64,000 bases of DNA from Alterirhizorhabdus solaris. GTDB lineage: Bacteria > Pseudomonadota > Alphaproteobacteria > Sphingomonadales > Sphingomonadaceae. Under the pieces are notes generated by a model. That model did not search any database and had not been told where the DNA came from. It worked only from the letters and a program-made list of their open reading frames with translations. Shown here piece by piece: positions 33,989 to 42,951 of this stretch. The stretch's first letter is position 1. Every line of letters starts with the position of its first letter. The position numbers and the translations under genes are program-made. Location of the stretch: positions 1 through 64,000 of the forward strand of contig NZ_VNIM01000004.1 in NCBI RefSeq assembly GCF_007785815.1, written 5' to 3'.

Positions 33989-34513
33989 TTACTTGTATGG
34001 ATCGACCGGCTGCGGCACCTTGATGACTTCAAGATCCTTGAGCATCGTCAGCACGTCGGAGATCGAATAGATGTGGTCGATCTTGCCATCACGGAACTTC
34101 AGCCACGAGAACCAAAGCACGTTCAGCTCGTTGCCGGTCGGCTGCACGCCCATGTACGGGCCGCCGGTGTGCTTGCCGTGGTGATGGCACAGCACGCAGA
34201 CTTCGTCGTCGCCACGGCCCCATGCCTTGACCGTACGATAGATCGACGGCGGGAACGTATCCCATAGCCCCTTGGGTGAAGTCTTCCAGACAAAATAGGT
34301 GCCCAGATCGGGACGATTGGGATTGTCGTAGGTCATCGTGTCAGTGTTGAAGAAGGCATCCATGCCATCCCAGTCGCCACGATTGAGAACCTCATGAAGG
34401 TCCATCCAATGCTCGACCATCTTCTTCTGGGCCGGGGTCAAACCGTCCGTTATCTCGTTACGCTTGTCTTGCGAAAGGACGAAATCGGCTTCGGTGAAGG
34501 GGGCCATGCCCAT
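33989..34513 (-). CDS. SnoaL-like NTF2-fold protein
   Basis: 174 residues. NTF2-fold landmarks are MVEHWMDLHEVLNRGDWDGMDAFF, then YDNPNRPDLG and WFSWLKFRDGKIDHIYSISDV. It has a His-rich stretch, CVLCHHHGKHTGG, that could bind a metal or an acid-base site and is not seen in the other NTF2 proteins here. It starts after AAGGAGAGAAAT and ends in a strong intrinsic terminator. It diverges from the NTF2 gene at 34687. A GGGTC-TTTCT-GACCC dyad lies 63-77 bases upstream. Function unknown. Confidence 0.84.
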   Translation of the reverse strand: MGMAPFTEADFVLSQDKRNEITDGLTPAQKKMVEHWMDLHEVLNRGDWDGMDAFFNTDTMTYDNPNRPDLGTYFVWKTSPKGLWDTFPPSIYRTVKAWGRGDDEVCVLCHHHGKHTGGPYMGVQPTGNELNVLWFSWLKFRDGKIDHIYSISDVLTMLKDLEVIKVPQPVDPYK

Positions 34514-34575
34514 ATTTCTCTCCTTGAATTTCTGACCGGATCGGCCGCCACCAGACGGCTTCCTGCCCCGGCGTA

Positions 34576-34590
34576 GGGTCTTTCTGACCC
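34576..34590. promoter_or_regulatory. Inverted repeat GGGTC-N5-GACCC
   Basis: A perfect 5-bp dyad 63-77 bases upstream of the NTF2 gene start at 34513 (minus strand). Its position is like that of the CCT-type sites, but the arms differ (GGGTC/GACCC, 5-base spacer). It may be a diverged version or another regulator's site. Confidence 0.4.
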
Positions 34591-34608
34591 GGCTTCGCCA
34601 ACCCGCAA

Positions 34609-34624
34609 CCTACCGTAAGAAAGG
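34609..34624. promoter_or_regulatory. Candidate operator, CCTnnC-N4-GnnAGG palindrome (site 10)
   Basis: Reads CCTACCGTAAGAAAGG and ends 62 bases before the GTG start of the NTF2 gene at 34687. Confidence 0.4.
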
Positions 34625-34686
34625 CGGTCGAACAGCAACGCCATGCGAACACCACGATCGAAAGAATATCGCAGGGGAGCGGCGCA

Positions 34687-35139
34687 GTGGCATTGAGCAT
34701 CCAGGAAATGTCGGATCGTTTCGAGATTCAGGATCTGCTGGTCGGCTATTGCTACGCGGTCGATACGCGCGACTTCGATGCTCTCGACGCCCTTTTCACC
34801 GCCGATGCGGTCATCGATTATTCCGAGATGGTCGGCGTGAAGGGTGGCTTGACGGAGATCAAGGCATTCCTCGCGGCCAGCTTCGCGCAGGTCGCCGCCG
34901 TGCAGCACGCAGTCTCCACCACGCGCTACGAAATCGACGGGGATCGTGCCACCACCAAGAGCGCCTGCTACAATCCGATGACCATCGCCAGCGGCGCGGA
35001 CGAGGCGACCGTGGTGTTCGGCCTATGGTACATCCACGATTATGTCCGTACCGCCGATGGCTGGCGCATATCCCGGCTGTACGAGCAGAAATGCTACAAT
35101 CTGGGCGTTCCCGACTGGCTGCGCGGGCAGATCGCGTAG
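34687..35139 (+). CDS. SnoaL-like NTF2-fold protein
   Basis: 150 residues of the SnoaL_4 group: MSDRFEIQDLLVGYCYAVDTRDFDALDALF, then AVIDYSEMVG and RTADGWRISRLYEQK. The Tyr and Asp positions typical of scytalone-dehydratase-like members are present. The GTG start follows AGGGGAGCGGCGCA. The next gene, the PQQ dehydrogenase, starts 10 bases after its stop, so the small protein may act on the product of that enzyme or the reverse. Activity unknown. Confidence 0.86.
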   Translation: MALSIQEMSDRFEIQDLLVGYCYAVDTRDFDALDALFTADAVIDYSEMVGVKGGLTEIKAFLAASFAQVAAVQHAVSTTRYEIDGDRATTKSACYNPMTIASGADEATVVFGLWYIHDYVRTADGWRISRLYEQKCYNLGVPDWLRGQIA

Positions 35140-35149
35140 AGCCGCGAAA

Positions 35150-37483
35150 ATGGCGCGCACGCTCAACCTGCTGTTCCTCCTCATCCTCGCGGCAAGCGGG
35201 GCTGCGCTGATCTGGCTGGGCGCGCGGCTGGCGCTGCTCGGCGGGTCGCCGTGGTATCTGCTGACCGGGCTTGTGATGATGGCCACGGCGGCGCTCGGCG
35301 CACGGCGACGTCTGCTCTCGGTGTCGCTGTTCTGGGCGTTCCTCGCCACCAACCTCGCGTGGGCGCTGTGGGAGGTGGGGCTGGACGGCTGGGCGCTCGC
35401 CCCGCGACTCGCGATGCCGTTATGCCTCGGCCTGTGGATGCTCACGCCGTGGTATCGCCGATGGCTGCGGATCGATCGCCAGCTGTCGGCCGGGCGCTTG
35501 CTGTGGCGCGGGCTGGCCCTGCTGCTGGCGGGCGGCGTCGGCCTTTCATTCTGGAGCGCGCGCTTGCCGGCCCCCACCGATTCCCGTCCCGGCCCCGGCC
35601 CCTCGCGCGCCGCCGATGGCGACTGGATCGCCTATGGCAACGATCGTGGCGGATCGCGCTTCTCGCCACTCGCGCAGATCACCCCCGGCAACGTCGGCGC
35701 GCTGGTGCCGGCATGGACTTACCATACCGGTCCGCTGCCGGCGGGCGCCCGCGCCGCCTTCCAGGCCAATCCACTGAAGGTCGGCGATCGGCTGTTCGTC
35801 TGCACCGGCTATAACGACGTGATCGCGCTCGATCCCGAAACCGGCCGCGAGCTGTGGCGCTACCGCCCGCATACCGACAATCGCGGGATCTACGGACTGG
35901 TCTGCCGCGGCGTCGCTTATTATCGCGTGCCGGGCGCCGCCGGCGCCTGCGCGGAACGGATCTACACCGCCACGGTGGATGCCCGGTTGATCGCCCTCGA
36001 TGCCGCCTCCGGGCGGCCCTGCCGGAACTTCGGCCGGGACGGGACGGTCGACCTGCTCACCGGCATGGGGCCGGTCGAGAAGAGCTATTATCTCGTCACC
36101 TCGCCCCCGGCCATCGTACGCGGCCGGCTGGTGCTGGGCGGCTGGGTGACGGACGGGCAGCGGACCGGCGAACCCTCCGGCGTGATCCGTGCCTTCAATG
36201 CGGTGACGGGTGCCTTTTCGTGGGCGTTCGACATCGGCCGACCGACCGACCATGCCCTGCCGCCGCCCGGTGCCGGCTTCACGCGCGGTACGCCAAACAG
36301 CTGGGCGCCGATGAGTTCGGACGAGGCGCTGGGCCTTGTCTATGTCCCGACCGGCAACGCCACGCCCGACTATTTCGGCGCCCATCGCACAGCCAACGAC
36401 GAACGGTTCGCCAGTTCGGTCGTCGCGCTCGATGCCGGTACGGGCGCGGTGCGCTGGACCTTCCAGACCACGCACCACGACCTGTGGGATTACGACGTGG
36501 CATCCCAGCCGTCGCTCGTCGATCTGCCGAACAGCGACCGCGCGCTGATCCAGCCGACCAAGCGCGGCGAGATCTTCGTGCTCGACCGCGTCACCGGCCG
36601 CCCGCTATTTCCGGTCGTCGAACGGCCGGTGCCACAAGGGGGCGTGCCGGAAGAGCGGCTCTCGCCGACCCAGCCCTACTCCACCGCGCTGCCTGCCTTC
36701 GCCGGCCCGCGTCCCAGCGAGCGCGGCATGTGGGGGCTGACCCCGATCGATCAGGCCTTCTGCCGCATCCGTTTCCGCGAGGCGCGTTTCGATGGCGACA
36801 TGACCCCGCTCGGTGTCGACCGGCCGACGCTTACCTGGCCGGGCTATCTCGGCGGGATCGACTGGGGCGGCATCGCGATCGACAAGAAGCGCGGGCTGAT
36901 GATCGTCAACAACAATCAGGTCGCCAACTACAACCGCCTGATCCCCCGCGCCGAAGCGGAACGGATGGGCGTAAGGCCGTCCACCCTGTCGCACATGAGC
37001 GACGTGGGCGGACCAGCGGCGCAGATCGGAGTGCCTTACGCCGCGCGGATCGCACCCTTCCTGTCGCCGCTCGCGATCCCCTGCCAGCAGCCGCCCTATG
37101 GCCGCATCAACGCGGTGGACCTTCGCACCGGCAAGCTGGTGTGGAGCCGGCGTCTGGGCACCTCGCGTGACAGCGGGCCGCTGACCCTGCCCACCTTCTT
37201 GCCGATTCCGATGGGCGTGCCCAATATCGGCGGGGCGGTGTCGACGGCGGGTGGTGTCACGTTCATCGGTGCGACGCAGGAACATGCGTTCCGCGCCTAT
37301 GACACCGCCAGCGGCCGGGCGCTGTGGCGCGCGCGTCTGCCGGCTGGCGGCAACGCCTCACCAAGCAGTTACTGGTCGGCGGCCAGTGGTCGCCAGTTCG
37401 TCGTGATCGCGGCCGGCGGGCATGGCGCGATGCTCTCCGGCAGCAGCGACGCGCTGATCGCCTACGCGTTGCCGAAGCGGTAG
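35150..37483 (+). CDS. Membrane-bound PQQ-dependent dehydrogenase (glucose/quinate/shikimate family)
   Basis: 777 residues. About the first 145 form four or five membrane helices (NLLFLLILAASGAALIWLGA onward). An eight-bladed quinoprotein propeller follows, starting DWIAYGNDRGGSRFSPLAQI and holding HHDLWDYDVASQPSLVDL and GGIDWGGIAIDKKRGLMIV, both characteristic of this family. It oxidises a polyol, cyclic alcohol or aldose on the periplasmic side and passes electrons to ubiquinone. PQQ biosynthesis genes are not in the window. It is coupled to an NTF2 gene, and its true substrate may be an alicyclic alcohol of the pathway (inference). Confidence 0.92.
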   Translation: MARTLNLLFLLILAASGAALIWLGARLALLGGSPWYLLTGLVMMATAALGARRRLLSVSLFWAFLATNLAWALWEVGLDGWALAPRLAMPLCLGLWMLTPWYRRWLRIDRQLSAGRLLWRGLALLLAGGVGLSFWSARLPAPTDSRPGPGPSRAADGDWIAYGNDRGGSRFSPLAQITPGNVGALVPAWTYHTGPLPAGARAAFQANPLKVGDRLFVCTGYNDVIALDPETGRELWRYRPHTDNRGIYGLVCRGVAYYRVPGAAGACAERIYTATVDARLIALDAASGRPCRNFGRDGTVDLLTGMGPVEKSYYLVTSPPAIVRGRLVLGGWVTDGQRTGEPSGVIRAFNAVTGAFSWAFDIGRPTDHALPPPGAGFTRGTPNSWAPMSSDEALGLVYVPTGNATPDYFGAHRTANDERFASSVVALDAGTGAVRWTFQTTHHDLWDYDVASQPSLVDLPNSDRALIQPTKRGEIFVLDRVTGRPLFPVVERPVPQGGVPEERLSPTQPYSTALPAFAGPRPSERGMWGLTPIDQAFCRIRFREARFDGDMTPLGVDRPTLTWPGYLGGIDWGGIAIDKKRGLMIVNNNQVANYNRLIPRAEAERMGVRPSTLSHMSDVGGPAAQIGVPYAARIAPFLSPLAIPCQQPPYGRINAVDLRTGKLVWSRRLGTSRDSGPLTLPTFLPIPMGVPNIGGAVSTAGGVTFIGATQEHAFRAYDTASGRALWRARLPAGGNASPSSYWSAASGRQFVVIAAGGHGAMLSGSSDALIAYALPKR

Positions 37484-37486
37484 GCG

Positions 37487-37512
37487 GGGGCATGCGATCG
37501 GATCGCTGCCCC
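37487..37512. terminator. Hairpin between convergent PQQ dehydrogenase and receptor 4 genes
   Basis: GGGGCA-t-GCGATC-g-GATCGC-TGCCCC folds into a 12-bp stem with one bulge. It fills the 37-base gap between two convergent stop codons and could stop transcription from both sides, but it has no T-run on either strand. Confidence 0.5.
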
Positions 37513-37520
37513 TCGCCTCC

Positions 37521-40088
37521 TCAGAAGCTGTACGACACCGTGGCGCCGTAGGTGCGTGGCACGCCCTGAAACTGAACCGTCGCGCCCAACCCGTTGTAGC
37601 TGTTGAACACGTTGGTGAAGAACGGCTGGTTCGTCAGGTTCTTGCCCCACAGCGCCACCTCGATCTTCGGCTCCATCAGAGTGAAGGTGATCTGCCCGTT
37701 GAACAGGCCGTACCCCCGGATGCGCGACGCTTCGTTGGCGATCGCCACCGCCGCTACCGCCGCCGGATCGCCGGTCGTGAAGAAATCGAAGTAGCGGGAC
37801 GAGACATAGGCGTAATCGGCGTGCAGTTTCAGCTTGCCGGCATCCAGCTCGAAGGTCTGCGTGGCGCTGATGTTGGCGGTCCATTCCGGCGCCTGCGTGA
37901 TCGGTTCACCCGAACGATCGACCTGCACCGCCCGCGTGCCGACAAGTTGCGTCTCGAACCGGCTGCCCTTCTTGTAGCGGGCGTGCAGATAGGCGGCGCT
38001 GCCTGTCAGGTCCATGCCCCGCCACGGCAGCAGCGTGGCCTCCAGTTCCGCCCCGTACGTGTTCGCCTTGCCCGCATTGCTGACGAACTGGGTCAGCCGC
38101 GTCGCCCCCGCGCTGTCGACGAATGTGGTGTTGACGATACGCTGCACATTGCTCTGCCACGCCCGGAAGATGGCCAGGTTCGTCCGCAGCCGGCGATCGA
38201 GGAACTCGCCCTTGAAGCCGCCCTCCACGTCCCGCACGTCCTCCGGCTTGAACGAGCTGGAAAACGGCGGCGGCACCGGGCGGGAATTGAAGCCGCCGGA
38301 ATTGGAGGCTCCGCTCGTCTTCACATAGACGAACACGTCGGGGCTGATCTTGTAGTCCAGCCCTGCCGTCCACGCCGGATAGTCGAACGTGGCGCTTTCG
38401 GCGTTCTGGCAACCGCCCGCCGGCACAAGCTGGCCCGCGCTCGGGCCGGCCTGACAGCGCGGCGGGTTGGGGCCGACGCGGGGACTTGTGCCCATGCGGT
38501 TGATGAAGCGCTTGTCCCACGTGTAGCGGATGCCACCCGTCGCGCGGAGTTCGTCGGTGAGATTGTAGTTCACTTGGGCGAACAAGCCCTTGGACGTGCT
38601 GACGAATTTGCCGAACGTATTGTCGCCGCCGGTCGCGATCGGCGTGGAATAGAAAATCGCGGAATCGGACAGCTCGTCACCCGCCTCGCGGAAGTAGATA
38701 CCACCGAAGATATATTGCAGGCGCCCGGTCTCACCGGAAATCTGCAACTCCTCGCTGAACTGGTGCTGCCGATAGACCGTGATGAAGGCGCCGGTGCCGG
38801 TGGCGGTGCCGGTCAGGTCCAGATTGCTGCTCGTCCGCGATTTGCGGTAGCCGGTGATCGACTTGATCGTGAAAGGATCGAGATCCACCGCCAGATTGCC
38901 GGTGAACGAATAGGCCTTGTTGAAATTGCCGAGGCGATCGATCCGATCCTCCCCGGTGAACGGCGCGCCGAAGTTGGTCCGCCAGTTCTTGGCCAGCAGG
39001 ATCGGTTTCTGCGCGGCGGTGGCGAACTCGGAATTGATGAGCTGCTCGATCGGCCCCAGCGGGCCTTGCGAGAAATTACGGAACAGTCCTGCCGGCACCG
39101 ACACGCCGGGCGCCAGCGGGATTGGGGTTGCCGCCGGGATCGCGCCCGATCGCACACCCTGCGAGATACCGTAGAACAAGGCGAGCGGCCCCGCCGGGTT
39201 GATCGCGGCGATGGCGGTCGCGTTGCCGGTATCGCGGTAGTGGTTGTAGTCACCGCTCAGGTTCAGCGTGACCGGCAGCGTGCTTGATTCCCATTTCAGC
39301 GAACCGCGCCCGTAATATTCGCCCTTGATCCCACCCTGCGCGTACCCGCGTACCGGATTGGGGAAAAAGCCGTTCCGTTCGTTATAGCGGCCCGCGAAAC
39401 GCGCGGCGAACTCGCTGGACAGCGGGATGTTGACGACGCCCTCGACCACCTTGGCATCGTAGTTGCCGTAGCCGGTTTTCACGTAGCCCTCGAAGGTATC
39501 GGTCGGCCGGGCGGTGGTGAGGTTCAGCGCGCCGCCGGTCGTGTTGCGACCGAACAGCGTGCCCTGCGGCCCGCGCAGCACTTCGGCCGATCCCGGATCG
39601 AGGAACCCCAGATTGCCGACGATCGGCCGCCCGACATAGACGCCATCGATATAGATGCCGACCGCGGCATCGGAAAAGGAGTTGGGGCTGTTCTGCGCCT
39701 GCCCGCGGATGGCGAGATAGACGATCGTCGCCGGGCCGGTGCCGCCGGTGCCGACGCTCAGGCTGGGCGTCGCGCGAGCGAGATCGATCACCTCGGCCAC
39801 CTGCCGCTCCTGCAACAGCGTGTTCGACAGCGCCGTCACCGCCACCGGCGTCGTCTGCAACGCCTCGTTGGTGCGGCGCGCCGTCACCACGATCTCGGTA
39901 AGCTGGCCGGATTCGGACGGGGTTCGATTGGCGTCGGGCGCCGGCTTCGGATCGTTGACGGTGACCGGGGCCGGTGCCGTCGATACGCCCGACGCCGGCT
40001 GTCCCGACTGCGCCCGCGCGGTAGCCGGGATCGCGCTGAGCGCCGCCAGCGAAACCGTGGCCGACAGCCATGCCTGCCGATGTGACAT
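37521..40088 (-). CDS. TonB-dependent outer-membrane receptor 4
   Basis: 855 residues. Signal peptide QAWLSATVSLAALSAIPATARAQ, then TEIVVTARRTNEALQTTPVAV and plug signature EVLRGPQGTLFGRNTTGGA. The barrel ends GATVSYSF. The plug segment YLAIRGQAQNSPNSFSD is close to receptor 3 in style. An ATG at 40097 is three codons upstream; 40088 is preferred because GAGGG then sits at normal distance. It is transcribed alone, convergent with the PQQ dehydrogenase, and divergent from the acyl-CoA dehydrogenase operon. Confidence 0.93.
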   Translation of the reverse strand: MSHRQAWLSATVSLAALSAIPATARAQSGQPASGVSTAPAPVTVNDPKPAPDANRTPSESGQLTEIVVTARRTNEALQTTPVAVTALSNTLLQERQVAEVIDLARATPSLSVGTGGTGPATIVYLAIRGQAQNSPNSFSDAAVGIYIDGVYVGRPIVGNLGFLDPGSAEVLRGPQGTLFGRNTTGGALNLTTARPTDTFEGYVKTGYGNYDAKVVEGVVNIPLSSEFAARFAGRYNERNGFFPNPVRGYAQGGIKGEYYGRGSLKWESSTLPVTLNLSGDYNHYRDTGNATAIAAINPAGPLALFYGISQGVRSGAIPAATPIPLAPGVSVPAGLFRNFSQGPLGPIEQLINSEFATAAQKPILLAKNWRTNFGAPFTGEDRIDRLGNFNKAYSFTGNLAVDLDPFTIKSITGYRKSRTSSNLDLTGTATGTGAFITVYRQHQFSEELQISGETGRLQYIFGGIYFREAGDELSDSAIFYSTPIATGGDNTFGKFVSTSKGLFAQVNYNLTDELRATGGIRYTWDKRFINRMGTSPRVGPNPPRCQAGPSAGQLVPAGGCQNAESATFDYPAWTAGLDYKISPDVFVYVKTSGASNSGGFNSRPVPPPFSSSFKPEDVRDVEGGFKGEFLDRRLRTNLAIFRAWQSNVQRIVNTTFVDSAGATRLTQFVSNAGKANTYGAELEATLLPWRGMDLTGSAAYLHARYKKGSRFETQLVGTRAVQVDRSGEPITQAPEWTANISATQTFELDAGKLKLHADYAYVSSRYFDFFTTGDPAAVAAVAIANEASRIRGYGLFNGQITFTLMEPKIEVALWGKNLTNQPFFTNVFNSYNGLGATVQFQGVPRTYGATVSYSF

Positions 40089-40186
40089 GAACGTCATCCC
40101 TCTTCCCCCTCCGATTACTGTTTCGTTCTTGTTCCGAAATAATGTTTCGAGCCTGCATGATTAAGCGGTGCATCCTTCCGACTTTT

Positions 40187-40202
40187 CCTACCGGAAGACA
40201 GG
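40187..40202. promoter_or_regulatory. Candidate operator, CCTnnC-N4-GACAGG palindrome (site 11)
   Basis: Reads CCTACCGGAAGACAGG, 99 bases upstream of receptor 4 (minus strand). Together with site 12 it gives each of these two divergent genes its own copy. Confidence 0.42.
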
Positions 40203-40286
40203 GATTTCCGATTAAGGACAGGAAACCTTGGCCCGCCGTACAGCCCGCCGCATGTCGTCCCTGCATCCGGACAGCCCGGACATCGA

Positions 40287-40302
40287 CCTGCACTTCGATA
40301 GG
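40287..40302. promoter_or_regulatory. Candidate operator, CCT-N10-AGG palindrome (site 12)
   Basis: Reads CCTGCACTTCGATAGG and ends 57 bases before the acyl-CoA dehydrogenase start at 40360. The right arm GATAGG is perfect; the left arm lacks the inner C. Confidence 0.4.
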
Positions 40303-40359
40303 TGGCCGGTACGGATCGATGATCGAGAGATGATGCCCTTGCCGGGTTCGGAGCGCATG

Positions 40360-41523
40360 ATGGACTTTTCACTGACGGAAGAGCAGCTCGCCTTTCGGGA
40401 TGTGGTACGCCGCTGGGTGGACGCCGAGGCGCCGAAGGACTGGATGCGCCAGCTTGAGGCCGACGAGGAGAATTATCCGGTCGCCCTGTGGGACAAGCTG
40501 GCCGAGCAGGGCTTTTTCGGCATCGGCATCCCTGAGGAATATGGCGGCCTCGGCGGTGATGTCGTCACCCAGATGATCTTCGCACGCGAGTTCGCCCGCA
40601 CCGCCGGCGGGCTGCTGTGGGTATGGGGTCTTACCTCGTTCGGCGGCGCCAAGACGATCGCGTCGGTCGGCAGCAAAGAACAGAAGCAGCGTTTCCTGAC
40701 GAAGATGGCTGCCGGAGAACTGCGCGTCTCGCTTTCGATGACCGAACCCGACGGCGGCACCGACGTTCTCGGCGCGATGAAGACGCATGCCGAAAAGGTC
40801 GATGGCGGCTGGAAGCTGAACGGCGCGAAGATGTGGACGACGGCCGCCAGGGTCGCCGATCGCCTGCTCGTCCTCGCCCGTACCGACCGGACCGTCGAGA
40901 AGAAGCATCAGGGCCTGACAATGTTCTTCGTCGATGCCAAGTCACCCGGCATCACCGCCTCGCTGCTGCCCAAGCTGGGCATGCGCGCGATGGGATCGTG
41001 CGAGGTTCATTACGAAGACGTGTTCGTGCCCGACGAGGACGTGCTCGGTGAGCCGGGCAAGGCGTGGTACGCGATGCTGCCGACGCTGAACAACGAACGC
41101 ATCATGGTGGGCGCGCAGTGCCTCGGGGCGATCGATGGCGTTCTGGAAGATGCGGTCGCCTATATGCTCCAGCGCAAGGCGTTCGGCGGCATCATCGGCC
41201 GGTTTCAGGTGCTCCAGCATTATGTCGCCGATATCGCCACGTGGCAGAAGACGACCGAGTTGCTGCTCTACTACGTCGCCCAGCTCCAGTCCGAGGGGAA
41301 GCCCTGCGGTGTGGACGCCAACATGCTCAAGATGGTGGCGACCGAAAATGCGGTGAAGGCGGCCGATCTGGGCATCCAAATCATGGGCGGCATGGGCTAT
41401 TCGGCCGAAACCGACATGCAGCGTTACTGGCGCGATCACCGCATCCTGCGGATGACGCCGATCTCGAACGAAATGGTCCGCAACAGCATCGCCGAAAGCC
41501 TCGGCCTGCCCCGATCCTACTGA
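40360..41523 (+). CDS. Acyl-CoA dehydrogenase family protein (paralogue of 17067)
   Basis: 387 residues, exactly the length of its paralogue at 17067, with the same domain order: MDFSLTEEQLAFRDVVRRW, FAD loop SMTEPDGGTDV, and C-terminal YWRDHRILRMTPISNEM. As in the paralogue, the usual catalytic Glu position (YEGT) reads TPIS. It probably oxidises an acyl-CoA or related thioester; the two hotdog genes downstream would hydrate the product. I chose the second of two adjacent ATG codons because it matches the paralogue start and has GGAG 8 bases upstream. First gene of a six-gene operon ending at 44525. Confidence 0.9.
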   Translation: MDFSLTEEQLAFRDVVRRWVDAEAPKDWMRQLEADEENYPVALWDKLAEQGFFGIGIPEEYGGLGGDVVTQMIFAREFARTAGGLLWVWGLTSFGGAKTIASVGSKEQKQRFLTKMAAGELRVSLSMTEPDGGTDVLGAMKTHAEKVDGGWKLNGAKMWTTAARVADRLLVLARTDRTVEKKHQGLTMFFVDAKSPGITASLLPKLGMRAMGSCEVHYEDVFVPDEDVLGEPGKAWYAMLPTLNNERIMVGAQCLGAIDGVLEDAVAYMLQRKAFGGIIGRFQVLQHYVADIATWQKTTELLLYYVAQLQSEGKPCGVDANMLKMVATENAVKAADLGIQIMGGMGYSAETDMQRYWRDHRILRMTPISNEMVRNSIAESLGLPRSY

Positions 41524-41532
41524 GAAGACGCG

Positions 41533-41988
41533 ATGACCGAGCTTGCCGATCTGCCCCCCGCCCCCGCCGTCTCCGGCACCACGCTGGACGGCACCGAAAT
41601 CTTCACGATCTCGGCCGTCGAGAATGGGGCGCTGTGCCGCTCCACCGGGGTAGAGCCGGCGCGCGACGGCACGGCGCACCCGATCTATTACTACATCGCC
41701 ACACAGGTCGCGATGGGACAGACCGTCGCCGGCCTGTGCGCGGTCTGCGAGTTCGACGTCGACGACGGCCCGATGATGGGCAGCAGCGGCGTGCGGTTCC
41801 AGGCGCCACTGCGTACCGGCGGCCAGTACCGGGTCGGTGGCGAGATCCTGAGCCTGGAACGCAAGAAAAGCCGCAAGCTTGGCGTCATGGACGTGCTGAC
41901 GTACCGCCTGCGCCTGAGTGAGCTGGCGGGCGCGGTCGTGCTCGAAACCGACAACGTATGGGTGCTGCCGCGGAAGGAACTGGCATGA
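41533..41988 (+). CDS. MaoC N-terminal-like (FAS1-like) hotdog protein
   Basis: 151 residues of the FAS1-like/MaoC_dehydrat_N family. Landmarks are HPIYYYIATQVAMGQTVAGL, then GSSGVRFQAPLRTGGQYRV and a late beta strand LETDNVWVLPR. The catalytic Asp-His of R-specific hydratases is missing, as is normal for this half; it usually pairs with a partner that has it. The very next gene, overlapping by 4 bases, is that partner, so they likely form a heteromeric enoyl-CoA hydratase. Confidence 0.82.
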   Translation: MTELADLPPAPAVSGTTLDGTEIFTISAVENGALCRSTGVEPARDGTAHPIYYYIATQVAMGQTVAGLCAVCEFDVDDGPMMGSSGVRFQAPLRTGGQYRVGGEILSLERKKSRKLGVMDVLTYRLRLSELAGAVVLETDNVWVLPRKELA

Positions 41989-42380
41989 GCTATGCTGCAG
42001 GCGAGGCGCTGCCGCCGTTCGTGATCGAAAGCGTCAGCCCCGATGCGATGAAGCAATGGGCGGTCTTTCTCGCCGACCCCAACCCGATCCACCTCAATGT
42101 CGAGGTGGTCAAGGCCAAGGGGCTTGGGGATCGCGTCATCAATCAGGGACCGATCAACGTCGCCTACATGATGAACATGCTGATGGCCGCCTTCCCCGAT
42201 GGACGGATCGAGCGGATGGAGTCGCGCTTTCTCGACAACGTCTATGGCGGCGAGAAGGCGGTCGTCTCCGGCACCGTGACCGCCGTCGACGGCGATCGGA
42301 TCGATTGCGCGGTGCAGCTTGACGTCGATGGACGCGGCACGGTGAATTCGGCCACGGCCACGATCGAACTCACACGATAA
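41985..42380 (+). CDS. MaoC-family dehydratase (catalytic hotdog subunit)
   Basis: 131 residues. The hydratase-2 motif is present as FLADPNPIHLNVEVVKAKGLG, with the catalytic Asp and His, and the substrate loop VINQGPINVAYMMNM follows. It adds water to trans-2-enoyl-CoA or a related thioester with R stereochemistry. It overlaps the upstream hotdog gene by ATGA and is followed 10 bases later by the VOC gene. Length is that of a single hotdog domain, so a partner is needed or it works as a homodimer. Confidence 0.85.
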   Translation: MSYAAGEALPPFVIESVSPDAMKQWAVFLADPNPIHLNVEVVKAKGLGDRVINQGPINVAYMMNMLMAAFPDGRIERMESRFLDNVYGGEKAVVSGTVTAVDGDRIDCAVQLDVDGRGTVNSATATIELTR

Positions 42381-42390
42381 GGAGCAAGAC

Positions 42391-42942
42391 ATGCCTAGCG
42401 GACCTTTCGCCCACGTTTGCATGGTGGTGCGCGATCTCGATGTCGCGGTGACGGACTGGACCAAGATCCTGCGGGTGCTTGATCCACAGTCGCTCGAGCG
42501 TCGGATCGTTCGGTACGACGAGTTTTCGAGCGGTGCCGATGTCGGCATGCGTTGGGCGACGTTCGTCAACGATCATTCGACTGAGATCCAGCTGATTCAG
42601 CCTGCCCCCGGCACGCCGATGGGCGATCGGCTGGAGAAGGTCGGCGAACATGTCCACCACCTCTGCTTCGCAACCGACGATGTACCCGCCGCTATGGAAA
42701 AGCTGCGTGCTGAAGGATTGCACCTGCCCGGCGGCGGACAGACCTTCAACGATCCGGACATGACGTGGCAGAAATGGAGCTGGGTCGGGCACAAGAGCAC
42801 TCACGGCGCGCTGATCGAGGTCGCCTCACCCTACGAGACACGGGACGATGGCAACTGGCATCACGCACCGGGCAAGTTCGCCTACGCCGGCCCAGGCGAG
42901 CATCCGTCGTTCGCTGAAGCCGTGCCCGTCGCCGCCAAATAG
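42391..42942 (+). CDS. VOC-family protein, methylmalonyl-CoA-epimerase-like
   Basis: 183 residues. Reads FAHVCMVVRDLDVAVTDWTKIL at the start, EIQLIQPAPGTPMGDRLEK and HVHHLCFATDDVPAAMEKL in the middle, as in MCM-epimerase-type VOC proteins: His of the first strand, then Gln/Glu and His-His in the second module. The tail IEVASPYETRDDG is longer than usual. In a beta-oxidation-like operon it could epimerise or isomerise an acyl-CoA. Starts after AAGGAGCAAGAC. Confidence 0.82.
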   Translation: MPSGPFAHVCMVVRDLDVAVTDWTKILRVLDPQSLERRIVRYDEFSSGADVGMRWATFVNDHSTEIQLIQPAPGTPMGDRLEKVGEHVHHLCFATDDVPAAMEKLRAEGLHLPGGGQTFNDPDMTWQKWSWVGHKSTHGALIEVASPYETRDDGNWHHAPGKFAYAGPGEHPSFAEAVPVAAK

Positions 42943-42951
42943 CGACGCCGC

